This document shows positions 1 through 14,500 of a stretch of DNA of 64,000 bases, one piece after another (the first letter of the stretch is position 1; every line of letters begins with the position of its first letter). Below the pieces are notes generated by a model. It worked only from the letters and a program-made list of their open reading frames with translations. It did no database searches and had not been told where the DNA came from. Location: the NCBI RefSeq assembly GCF_024713975.1, contig NC_091093.1, positions 25,982,501 through 26,046,500 on the forward strand, given 5' to 3'. Both the position numbers and the translations under genes were made by a program. Source of the DNA: Paralichthys olivaceus. Taxonomy: Eukaryota; Chordata; Actinopteri; Pleuronectiformes; Paralichthyidae.

Positions 1-53
1 AGACACATTAACATGCGTTATCATTAAAGTACACATTTCATCAAATAGAGACA

Positions 54-441
54 TTAAAGGTCCAGTGTGTAAGATTTAGGTGAAAGGGAACGATTGGCCA
101 AAATATAAAGTAGAATAATCCTCATGATGTTTTCACTAGTTTGTTTCATCTAAATTGTATGAATTGTAGTTTTCTTTACCCCAGAGAAGGTCCTTTATAT
201 TTAAATACTTTATATTTAAATACTTTATATTTACATGGAGGGGACCCTCTCTACGGAGGCCGCCATGTTTTTTACATTAGTCCAGACTGGACAAACTAAG
301 CACCTTTTGAGTTTTTATGACAACTGAAGCTACCACAGGTTCTTTTTCATGTGTAGAAGGGGAGGGTGAGGTGAGGGGTGTTCAGCAGGAATATGCAACT
401 TCAACACTAGATATCACAAACTTCTACACACTGCACTTTAA
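54..441. mobile_element. TTAA-flanked MITE with terminal inverted repeats
   Basis: The left end reads TTAAAGGTCCAGTGTGTAAG (54-73). The right end, 421-441, is its imperfect inverse, CTTCTACACACTGCACTTTA followed by a final A. TTAA at both outer edges fits a TTAA target-site duplication, as made by piggyBac-type transposases. The 388-bp body has no usable ORF, so it is non-autonomous. It contains a tandem array of a 15-bp unit (tttatatttaaatac, 194 to about 238, three copies with the last diverged). The sequence resembles a repeat I recognise as common in percomorph fish genomes. It lies downstream of rps17. Confidence 0.7.
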
Positions 442-595
442 AGTACCACAAAATCGTCCTAGAGAATGTGTTGAGTTACTTCCCACCAGAGGCTTGAGAT
501 GATTTTTTTGCTGTTAATCATTGTCATTTAGAAAAGATCATTAACCATCACTTCCTGAATAAATAAGAGAAAAGTCTTCTTTACAATTACATCTC

Positions 596-601
596 TTTAT
601 T
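596..601 (-). terminator. rps17: rps17 polyadenylation signal AATAAA
   Basis: AATAAA on the minus strand ends 26 bases after the stop codon at 624-622. The short 3'UTR is typical of ribosomal-protein genes. Cleavage is expected near 575-585. Confidence 0.75.
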
Positions 602-621
602 AAGACACTTATGACACATGA

Positions 622-3478
<2,857 letters not shown>

Positions 3479-3481
<3 letters not shown>

Positions 3482-3507
3482 GTTGGCTTGGACCGGAAGA
3501 AGAGAAG
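3479..3507 (-). promoter_or_regulatory. rps17: rps17 exon 1 with TOP-like pyrimidine tract
   Basis: On the minus strand a run of 13 pyrimidines (3507-3495, CTTCTCTTCTTCC) lies 14 bases upstream of the ATG at 3481. Vertebrate ribosomal-protein mRNAs start at a C inside such a terminal oligopyrimidine tract, which puts translation under mTOR/LARP1 control. The transcript start is therefore inferred to lie inside this tract, giving a leader of about 20 nt. The surrounding 3240-3600 is CpG-rich, and an ETS-type CCGGAAG core on the plus strand (3493-3499) overlaps the tract. Confidence 0.7.
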
Positions 3508-4620
3508 CGGCCGAGGGTCAAACAGGAAGTTTATAGGCTGCTTCAGCCACTACGCAGCGGGACAACACCGCCAGCTAGCGGCGGGAGGAGAGAACTACAG
3601 TGGCCGAGAGAGCTCAATGTTCTGCAAATTAATAAAACACGTAAATATGAAAAAAAAAAAGTAATTCATCCAACACATGCAAATAGAACGAAACAAGTGC
3701 AAATTAAGAATAATGCTCTTTTGGGTCTGTTGTAATTTTCGCTCTTCTCTCGTTTCTGAATTTGTGTTGTGATTTTTTTTGCTGAACGTATTTTGTCAAA
3801 GTGATGAAGTTGTTTTCTTAATTTGCCGTGCTCTGAACGCTCTCTGCCATCGTAGAAAACAGCATGTGAAGTAAAACGAGCAGCTCAAACATTTGATAAC
3901 TGATTATATTTGATTTCATCTAGTAGTGTAATTTGAGTTAAGAGCAGTAACGTTACAGTTGAGACAAAAATACAGATATAAAACTTTTCTTTTTAAATAT
4001 TGTCTCATGTAAAACTTGGTAATCATTGTGTATTCCATGATATACAGCTTTTCTTCTAACAGCATGTGTGATGGTTGAATGTGTCTGAATTGTGCTAAAA
4101 AGTTAAATTCTAACAGCTCATAAATGTGTAAAAAGTTAAAGTATTCTTATTTAATTGCTATTCTGTTGTTTTTTGTAGATCTACAATTCTTTTCATTTTA
4201 ATAATACTGTATCTGATTATTGCTACTGAGTGTTTTTATTCCTTCTTGTTTTAATAATGGAGAAAATGTTTTCACTCATTTGTATTAACGGTGAATCATG
4301 TTTCAGGAGAAATTGGTACAAATCACGTCACAGAAGACTTTCCCACAAGGTGGAGAGAGCTTTTATTTTACATAAAAAAGGGTGCAAACTGGAGTTTCCC
4401 TTTAGGTGTGGAGGGAATAAAAAGTGATTTTATAAGGTTCATGTGTGACACATTGTATTTATATGAATTCAAAGAGGAAAAAAAACAAAAAAACATAGGC
4501 ATCTCAAATAAAAAGGACCTTTACCTTTCTGCAAATTAAAAATATGAAACCATAAAAAGAAGAAATGTGGCTCCCTCATTGGTGAAGCCCTTGACTAACT
4601 CATCCGAATACATTTTTGAA
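3508..4620. other. Intergenic region between csnk1g1 3' end and rps17 promoter
   Basis: About 1.1 kb of AT-rich sequence separates the inferred csnk1g1 cleavage site from the rps17 promoter. The only ORFs are short, without recognisable protein content. I see no RNA gene or classifiable repeat here beyond A/T runs. Confidence 0.5.
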
Positions 4621-4624
4621 GTGA

Positions 4625-7600
4625 CATTCATATTTCAACACAATATTTATTTACAGTTTTAAGACCTCTCTTAATCATAGCTCTGAGAAAGAAAAAAAAA
4701 AACAATGCTGAGGGGAGGATAAACTCTTGCAGCTGTACAATCTGATTTTCCACAGTCTGAGAGGAAAAAAATAATCAGAAAACACATTTCCATATGGACC
4801 CCCCCCCCCCCCAAAAAAAACAAAGACTACAATTGTGAACACTGTACAATTTACAATTTTCAAATAATCATCACAATATTGCAGTAAATGTCACCCTAAA
4901 CCTCTCCCTCGAAGAAACAATATACAGTAAATCCAAGACAAGTCTACAGTACAGCAACAAGGAAAAAGTGCCAGAGAACCCAAAGAGACCGAAGCCATTC
5001 ATTCACACTTCAACTGTCCTTCGCTTTGATTTACACAGCTTTGACACACAGGGATGAGCTACACACAACCAAGCCCTAAACACACGTCTGACTGAAGTGA
5101 GACACAGAATATGAGAAATGACGGGGACTGAAATGGAACGTGCTGTGAGAAGACAAGAAAAAAGTTTCTCTACTGTACATGAGGACTGGAAGCTGTGACG
5201 ACTCAAACAGTATATGAGCCCAACAGGAGAGAAAATTCACAGAGAGACGACTCACTGTCATCTCCAGAGAAGCCATGCAGATACAAACCACACAGAGCGT
5301 TCCTATAGTCGCTCTGCACGAGGCCCAGGGAGTAAAAAAAGTACATACACCAGAGTAAGATGTCTATATCTACCAGTTCAGCCGTGAGCTAAAGAGTGAG
5401 GCCACCCACAGTTTAAAGAGGAAGCAGATGTTGTACAGATGATCAGTCACAAGTTCAACTCTGAAATAATCAGTCGGTTTCTTTTGGTGTAAATGAAAGA
5501 AATCGACTCTCTCCGAACACTTCCTGGTACTGACTAGAGAGTTTCTCTCAAAAATGACAATGGACACATCAAGGACTCGAGGGGGAATGTGATGGTCAAG
5601 AAAAAGAAAAGAAAAAGAAAAGAATAAACCAACCCAACATTCAACTTCATATTTTTTCTGGCACAGGTAAAAGGCATGGGCAAGTAGTAGTAGTCTCAGG
5701 AATGGCACTCGGGGAATTCAGAGGGGGGTGGGGAACACTGAAGGCTGTATAGTCTTGATATCCATCTCACTACACAGAAATACTTTCAACTCTTCTCAAA
5801 CGCTCCAGGTGCTGCAGATGTCACAGGTTTGGTGTCCGGAAAAAAACGTGTGATTCGCCCTCGCTGGATAAAAATACATTACGATAATGTTTGACAGAGA
5901 CAAACGCTTGACGTTAACCTCCAAACCAACATCTGACCGCACCTCTACCGGCTGAAACTAACGGGCCGAGCCTCGTCCGGTCATTTACACCAACTGGCAC
6001 AGGACTCCGCAAAACTTCATCCATCATCCGACACACTCAAGAGGCACTATGACGTCTCAGAGAAATGAACATCTGTCATTCAAATAGCCTGTCTTCCCGC
6101 CATTCCCCTCAAATCCTACACGTGATTTATTACAATAACGACGGAGAAATCAATAAAAACAAACAGAAAAAAAAGGTCCCATAGATTTTCATATTCAAGT
6201 ACTTTCATTAAACACAATAACTTAGACCCTGGAGTAACTGACACGTCAGGGGTAAGAGTAAATCAAAAAGCTATACAGTGTAAATACACGCAACAAGCAG
6301 GTTTACATACGGATTGAGATAGTTTGCAACATCTACAACATTGTATTTGTAAAGATGACGGACAGAGCGTCCAAACCCAACCCTCCACTGAGAGTCGACT
6401 CACCCAGGACTTGCATGGGTGACTGTGCAGAGAGGAGTGGGGGGGGGCAGGGGGCGGTGGGAGGAGGGCGTCATGGCACAAAATAAAGGAGAGGGTGGGT
6501 GGGGGGGTAAAAATGAATTTAAAGTGTATTCCCTGCACCCTATAGGGAAGGCTGAGCACACGAGGCAGCTACAGTTAAAGTAATGAGCACGTTTGAAGTA
6601 CAGTATTAAGAAGGCGGGGTCTCGTCAGGGAAAGCCGGGGTCAACAAATGTAGTGCAGTCATGGTTTCAAGCTTTTTTTTTTTTCTATCTTCTTTTTTGT
6701 TACCCTCTCTTTCCCCATAAAACCATGGCTATTTGGAATGGAAAAACAAAAACAATTCACATTAGCAAGATATAAAATAAAAAAATAAAACTACTATGTA
6801 CGGTAATTGACTCTCTGTTCGGAGGATAGGCAAGGTGACGTGTCGAGGATATTGTTTCAAGGCAGTCCTCCGTGACGCTAATTCAAAACAAATGGCATGA
6901 ACACGTTCTCATCCACCATGAGGTTTTCTCTCTGCGGGACTCGAACATCAAACATCGCTTTGCAGCACAGGGGTCTTCGGACGAGACACGGGGGAGGGGC
7001 AGGGACGTCTTAACACCATCACAGATTATTACACCAAACCTTCCATTTGGCATCGCTCTCTCCATAATACATCTTCAGTGTTACACAGGAAGTCATTCAC
7101 TACTCTGATACTATCTGGGGACAGTCGGCAACGTTATGATGCAGGCGACCGCCGGACAAACCGCGCCGCAAAAATCTCACAAACCATCACGCTGCCGACG
7201 TGTGTAACCGACGGGTGGCGTGGTGGTCGACAGGTTGGGGTTAAGGCATCGGACAGCAGCGTCGAGAGGCTGTGATTTCATCTCCGAGGCAAATCACGCC
7301 CGTTTCTCTTGTCGCTCCAAAGCAACATCCCCCAGAGTCCGCAGAGTCCATTATTAACCATCACATTATTAAGATCAAGAACAATTAAGACTCTCCCACA
7401 AATCCACTTGATTTTGGTCTCACTTTTTTTCCTTTTTTAAACATTGGTCTTACCGCCTTTACTGCAATTTCTTTTCCATGCGCATAACAGATTATAAGAT
7501 TGCCCCAAAGTCATTTACCTTACTGTCCATACATTCAGTGTGTATGTGTTAGAATTAGTAAGAAAACTGGTGTCAATCAAGAGATAAATAGCATAAATAG

Positions 7601-8516
7601 CATTTTTTTTTCAGCCACATCTACAAGTGTCAGGCTGCCGCTCATCATCACAAAAGCCGACAGGAGCAAAACTGCAGAGTCAGAAGAGACTGTAGTGTGT
7701 TTTGAGAGCGGCGTGGTTAAAGGGGAGCGATTTAACCAAGCAGCGCGAGCAGAAATCATCCCAAGAGAACGCAGTGCAGGAGACGTCTGTGGTCTTCTGT
7801 CCTCTCAGGCCCGGGTCCCAGTTCCAGGGTCGACCTCTTTGGAGGATAAAAAGTGCAGGGGCCGGCAGACTGACGCTCTCTGTTACCACTCCTGGCTCCG
7901 TGTGTGTTCAGGTTTACATTCAGCCTCACGTCAGGGAGGACCAGAAGGGCTTTGTGTCAAAATGAGTTCGCAAACTAATCACAGGCAAAACACCTCGAAC
8001 TGGGACAGAGGGGTAACGAAAATACGATTTTGTGAGTTAAACAAATAAAAATCATAGAACGCAACAGGTTGAAGGTGGTAAGATTAAACAGGAAGACCTG
8101 TCTCTTTCTTTGCAATACCACAGACGATAAACAACTGGAAAAAAACGAGGAAAGAAAAATACAAATGCTGGGCGTCTTGTGGAGGAAAAAAAAAAAAAAA
8201 AAAAAAAAAGATTATCCCCTGCAAAAATCCAACGAACCGTTCCCATTTGGCCGACTGGCCTGCAGAACATTCCCACACATCTTGGAGGAGGGGAAAATAT
8301 TTAAAAACAAGAAAAACTTTAAAACAGGACTCCCATCAAAAGACACAAGCGTCTTGTACATTTCAAACCATATTTAACTGGTCCCTCCGGAGCGCAATTC
8401 AATCAAGATCTTTCCGTCGTCTCCCTCTTCAATTTCTGAATGGGACCGTTTTTGATTTCTGAAATCACAATCAACTGAGCCGGACACTTGGAATGTTTCA
8501 GGCCGGTGGCGGACGA
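4625..8516 (-). other. csnk1g1: csnk1g1 3'UTR, nearly 4 kb
   Basis: No splice acceptor or coding sequence is apparent between the csnk1g1 stop at 8517 and AATAAA on the minus strand at 4651-4646. A second AATAAA at 6131-6126 could give a shorter form of about 2.4 kb, and another lies further out at 4367-4362. The region holds an A-run of about 21 (plus strand, 8189-8210), a C-run (4800-4812) and G/A-rich low complexity at 6430-6510. Plus-strand ORFs such as 7500-8048 look like chance openings. Confidence 0.55.
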
Positions 8517-11500
8517 TCATTTGTGCCTCTGCGTGTTCTTCTTTCGTTTTCGCTTGAAGAAACAGCAGCACCTGCGGACAGAGACGGATGTTCAATAGAC
8601 ATGCAGATGAGCGAGGTGTCAGATGAAGCTAAAGAAAGAGCAAACACAAGCGGACTGCTTCAATTAGTGCGTTAAAAATCACAAGAGCCTGATCCGAGTC
8701 ATGTAACAATGAGAACTGCAGCTGCCGAAAGGTTTGATTAGTAAAACTTTAGCATTAAAGGACAAGACAGGTCCATTTCCATCCTCCACGTGTTTTATTC
8801 ATCTCCCATTTTGAAGAATAAAAAATGGGGGGTTGAACAACAGATCGTTGCAGTGAATGGAGCAGTGCACACAAAGAACACAAGACAGGATGAGCCTGAA
8901 TGATCAATAAAGACATACAAAGACAAGAAACAAAGCCGTGGATGAAGACATAGGACAGTGACTGGACACTTTAAGATTCATCTATCAATAAATAATGGTG
9001 CACCATGCAACAAGAGCTCAAAGACCCTTACCCTAAAAAGAGCTTAGTCACAAATATTAGGATGATTTGTTAAAAATATATTAAGCTTATTTATTCTTTC
9101 TGCCCTGACGTGACGTTTGCTCAAGTTTGAACTAAAACACCATCGACTGAATATAAAGATGGACGAAGCGTCTTCACCTCCGCCCACTGTCCAGAGATAA
9201 AGTAAATAAAATATCACGGATAAGAAAGCCGCCATCTTGTGAATGTGGAGCCAGAGTTTGAGGATTAGTGATTTGGGGGTAGAGCCACTTTAAAAGTAAA
9301 TTATAGAAACAGAAAAATAATGACTGAATGTGCTAAGAACTACCTGAAATGAAAGAAACCATCATTAAGATAAATGTATGTGATGCATACTTTTACTTTT
9401 TAGATAATTTTTTCTTTTTAAGAGGAGACTCAGTGTGAAATGGGGGCGAGAGAGGAGGGGAGACACGCAGCCGAGAGGTGGGTCAGGAGGGATCAAGCCT
9501 CAACATGTGTGGTGCTCAGGTCTGGTCCATGTCCCATTCACTGACCAATGGAAAAGATGTGATTCATGATCAACCACCAGGTGGCGATTGAGACGCTGAC
9601 ATGTCCTCCGTCTTTATATACAGTCTTTGGCTAACTCACATTGTAGCATGGTTTATTCTTTACTCATTTTCTATTTAACGTCGGGTGGTGGTGGATAAAA
9701 GGGCAGAAACGTGATATCACACACGGCAGACAGTGTTCTCAGAAACATGTGTCACTGTTGTACCAGTGAGAGACGTAGATAAAACAATGTGAATAACAAC
9801 TCCTCCAGCCTAGGCTGGTCCACTCCCTGTCCCATGAGTCTGATGTGGACGAGCAGAGAGGGACTCACCACAGGTTGAGCATTTTCACGCAGCTACAGAA
9901 GAAGAGAGAGGAAAGAGTGTAAAGAGAAAAGAAAGATAGATTAATACAGCAAGACCAGGATGATGGGACGGGGCACATGCCACACGAACATGCACACACA
10001 CACACACACACACCAACAGGACACAGGTGGATGCCAGAGGGAAAGTTCGGGAGGTTTAAAGCAGGAACAGATTAGAGAACATCTACTCTGTAGCCTCACA
10101 TGTCTCCCAGGATTCTTGGGTGTGAATATCTAAATGTGTTGTGTAATTTATGCTGCATTTGAGAAAAGAATGTGCTTTAATGTCCCTTTAAAATTATGAT
10201 CCTTTCTAAAAGATGGATTGATTGTTTATATGAGAGAATTTCAGGGGGGGACACTGAATGTCTGTCTCCTAACTGGTGGAACTGCAGCTTGGATTAAAAC
10301 ATCACAAACAGTCCAGGATGAGTCTGACTGACATATTTGTAAATCATATATTTAGTTGTATTACTGATGAAAACCAGTCATTTCAAGGCTAAGCACAAAT
10401 TAAACTGCATTTGAAACATTACGTATTCTTCGTGTGAATGGAGGGACCGGAGGAAGACCTGACATCAGAAACAAGCACAGACTGAAGTGACGGAACCTCT
10501 GGGAGATTCATGAAGAGACTCGTAGAACAGAATCGTATTCGACACAGACCTTGATGGTAAATCTCTGCAGTTTATGAGTGTAACTGAGCTGAACTGAGAG
10601 ACAAACGTAAAGATATCTTACGTCCAGATTTACAAGATGTATTGGGAAATAAAGTTTAGTGCAATAGGAAACATTATCATTTATTACAAGGCTACAGGAT
10701 GAACATGGACTTCAGGAGAATGAGTTCACTTTGCTTTAATACTCCGCTGAGGAGGTTATGATTGCTCCTTGGTTTGATTGTAATGTGGATACAGGAATTT
10801 ATTTATTTTTCTCAAACATAGCAAGATGGGGAATTATTTATGGATCTTGATAAAAAAAATGGGCACATTTACAGAAGTGATGGATGTGTGTGTAATTTAG
10901 TGCCTAGTGACCTAAAGGGGAGAGCAGGGACAAACTGTTTGAGCTGTATCTATTGTGGGGTTCTGTCTTGGGATAAAATGTTCAGTGTAAGTGTGGCAAC
11001 AGAGGTCTTTGTAAATGTCTTGGCATTTGTTTTTGTAGCTGGAGCAAAATCTCCCGTTCGTATCTTTATCAAACAAATAATATGCTGGCTGTTAACTATA
11101 AATCCACCTCAAACAGCAACTGCAAAGAGCTTATTTTCTCCATGAATATATTTGTAATTTTAATCCCAGAGCTTTGGGCCACAGGAGAACTTCTCTCAGT
11201 TCTTCTCAGTCAGCTCAGCCACATGACATTCAGCCAGCAGTGCAGTTTTTGCAGAGTGGGCGTCCAGCCGTGTAGTGTGGCATCATTCCAGCTACTGGTG
11301 CTGAAGATTAGCAAAGATAGCTCTTTAGCTGGTGCAACCAGCTCTTAGATAAACTGAAAGAAACGGTTTCTTCTCCTTCTCATGTTTGTCTCCTCGTGGA
11401 GAGAAAGAAGTGACATCAAGTGCATCATCTTTATCCATGTGACCAAGTTATAACATGGACGGTCTGGTGTGATCTCAACTGGCTGTTTCAGTGAACTGAC

Positions 11501-14500
11501 AGGATCTGCATTGCATTACTGCTACTGATAAAGAAATAACAGCCAGGTGTTTCTTTAACATGTCCAGGCTACTAAAATTTGAAAGCCGCTTTCAGGCGTG
11601 CACTGGGTTCCAGATAAGCTCCTGACTTTCTCCAGGGGATCTGTATGCACAAACATAAAAAACTTCTCCTGCCAGCCCCCAAGTAGAAATTCTGAATATA
11701 GTAAAAACTTTGAATGATCCACTGTGAGAATAAAGCAGGAGATTCTCTGGAGGAAGCTGAAAGGAGGAGCTAAACATGTGGAAGAAGCAGACGGAGATCT
11801 TCAGCTTGGAAAGACAAAAATTTGAGAGCTTTTGGTTGTAAGAGCTAATTCTTGTCTTGATGTGCTATAAACAAAAACGTGATCTCTGCAGCAGAATTTC
11901 TACCGAACGTCCTGCGTCCTAGAGGTTATGTCGACCCTAACCTGCACACTACAGAGATGTCTGTGTTGTGCGTACATTAGTTTTCTTTCTATAAAGAAGT
12001 AGAAAAGCATAGACACAATCAAGATCAACCCCCCCCCAAACAGGCAGAAGATAATAAGGCAGGATGACAGCTGGGGGTGGGGGCTGTCACAATTCCACAG
12101 CATGGCAAAAGGTGGCGAGAGAGAGACAGAGAGAGAGGAAGAGAGGAGGAGCAGAAAAGAGAGGAAGCGACAGATGGACATGGAGGAGAGGTGTGGCGGG
12201 TGTGTGACACATACTTGGCCTCATCGACCACTTCCCCCTCTGCCTGAGCTGTAATCGGAGCGTTGGAATGAGCCGGATCGTCTGCATTCAGCTCCCCGTT
12301 GGTTGAACTCACCACCTGTGGCACAGATGGGCGTAACTTCAGATCGATCCATTGAAGTTTGTATCAATCCACACAACACTTTCATGTTAGCACCTCGGAC
12401 AGAAAGTGAATGTGAAAAACAACAGGTACTGCTGTGATAGAAGGCTTCAGAAGAAAAGACATGAATTTGACTTCACCACCTCACTTTACTTTTATCGTCT
12501 CCTCTGGGGAAACATGTCAGACAGCAGCAAAGAACAACACAACAATAACACAGATGAAAATGGTGTGAATGGTTTCTATGGTAATAAAAACCAGGTTCCA
12601 AGGTTGTTACCAGTCTGTTTCCTCCAGCTGGAATTCACCAAAGTCAGAAATGTGCCACATAGGGACTTCACAGCAAATTTGGGGAACTTAAAATTTGACT
12701 GTTGAGTTAGAAAACTAGAAAACGGTAAATCTGTAAAAATGTCCATATGTAGTTTCTCAGACAAGCCTGAAACATTTCTCCGTCTAAAAAGAATTTCTAT
12801 TCAGGGCAAAGTAAGTGAAGTTACTTATATTTTATCATATACCATATTTTACATCTGCAAGGAGCACATCTACAACACAGTAAGATGGCAGAGAAATATA
12901 AAAAGTCATAATCTTGAGGTACCATTAACCTGTAGAGAAATCATATTGCAATTATATCAAATTATTTTGTGAGCATAGATGTATACAGTGTACAACTTTA
13001 GAAACCTCAGCCTCTTCACTGCCATGTGTGTTGAGACAGTTTAGAAAAAGCACATGAGCAGTAGCTGTTTGATCCTGGAAACAATATTGTTAAGTTGATC
13101 ATTACATTCATCAAAATTACTACAGCTACCTCAAGCCACCTGCACAGTTCAGAACTCTGCTTTGAAAGATGGGGTCAGGGTCAAGTGAGTCCGTGAGGAA
13201 GTCAGAGCTACGACTCTGCGTTTACTGACAAGGTCTGAATCAACCACTGATAAAAAAAAGTCCATCATCATGAAACGTGAAGGTGGACATTTTGGATGTT
13301 TGTTTTCTTCTGACCTCCGTCGCGTTTTGTTTGGCTTGGTTTTCAAATATCAGAGACATGTTTCTGAAGTACCCAATGCTGACTGGGCAACATTCAAATC
13401 TCTGCACTGTTTCAATATGAATGACAATGAGTAGAACGAATGGAGATCTGCTAAAGCAAACACTGTACACACTTATGAGGAAAAATTACACCAGGACGTC
13501 CCTTTATGGACAACGAGCCTTTACGACTTGAGAGCATGCACTTAGCCGGCTAAGCCATGCAAGAGGCTTCTCGATCTCACAAGGAATGTCCAAGCGCCAT
13601 GAAGAGATATAGGACCTGAGATCATAATGCAACTACCAGGGCTGATATCTATAAAGCTAAATCAAATCACCATCTGGGGTGGGTGGCACTCGATGACATG
13701 CACATGGTGGTGCAGAAAAATAACATTTCCCAGCCAGGGGTTGAGGGGTGGGGAAGGTGAATGGTTATAGATCTGTCTCACAAACAATTAAATGTCACGT
13801 CCTGGTAAAAATGTATGGTATCTATTGTTGTACATTAATTTGTGATATTACCACTTCTGATGAAGTGGTAATGGGAAATAGAAATACCTTAAAAATAATC
13901 TAGAGATAAGTATGAACCAATAAATCTTTAAATTAAAGAATAGAAATTTGAAACTGCTGTTTGAAAAAGCTTTAAAATGTTTATATTGTAAAATATGAAT
14001 AACAATAACTAACAAAAACAAAATGTAAATAAAAAAGTTCATTTCTGAGAGCAGCCTGCAGGTTTGTTTATTCTGGATTACATCCTGTGAGACAGATCTG
14101 ACTCCATAGAGACTGGATGGGAGCTGCTGGTTGATCAGGTGAGGGGTGTATACCTGCACTGAGCCCCCGTGCCTGTCCGCTGCCAGGTGGGAGGTCAGAT
14201 AGGAGGAGTTTGCTTGGCGTGTGGGCTGCACCTCCCATGCTCCTCGTCGATCTGAGACCGCTGTCTGCTCGTGGTGCGTCGGTGATGGGAGGGGGAGTGG
14301 GGACAGGGTTGCAATGGGAGAGGGAGGGGGGGGGTAGTGATGGAATAATTGTGTTAGGAAAGATGGGTATTTAGGTGTGCGAAGCCAGGTGTCATGCAAA
14401 GCAGTATGAGAAATGGAGAAGAAAAATAAATTAACAAAATAAAAGTGTAAATCAAAATCAAAGCAAGGCTTCAGCCAGAACTGAAACAGAAACTATGAGC

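Noticed and set aside
7500..8048. Plus-strand ORF of 182 codons
   Set aside because: It lies antisense to the csnk1g1 3'UTR, has no recognisable domain and mixed composition; treated as chance.
13530..13600. tRNA-like stretch (minus strand, GGCTTAGCCGGCTAAGTGCA region)
   Set aside because: A D-arm-like head is present, but no complete acceptor stem or T-loop could be traced; at most another SINE fragment.
13848..14399. Minus-strand ORF of 183 codons as a separate gene
   Set aside because: Only the 111-bp part with splice sites is coding-like (csnk1g1 cassette); the rest is its pyrimidine tract and intron.
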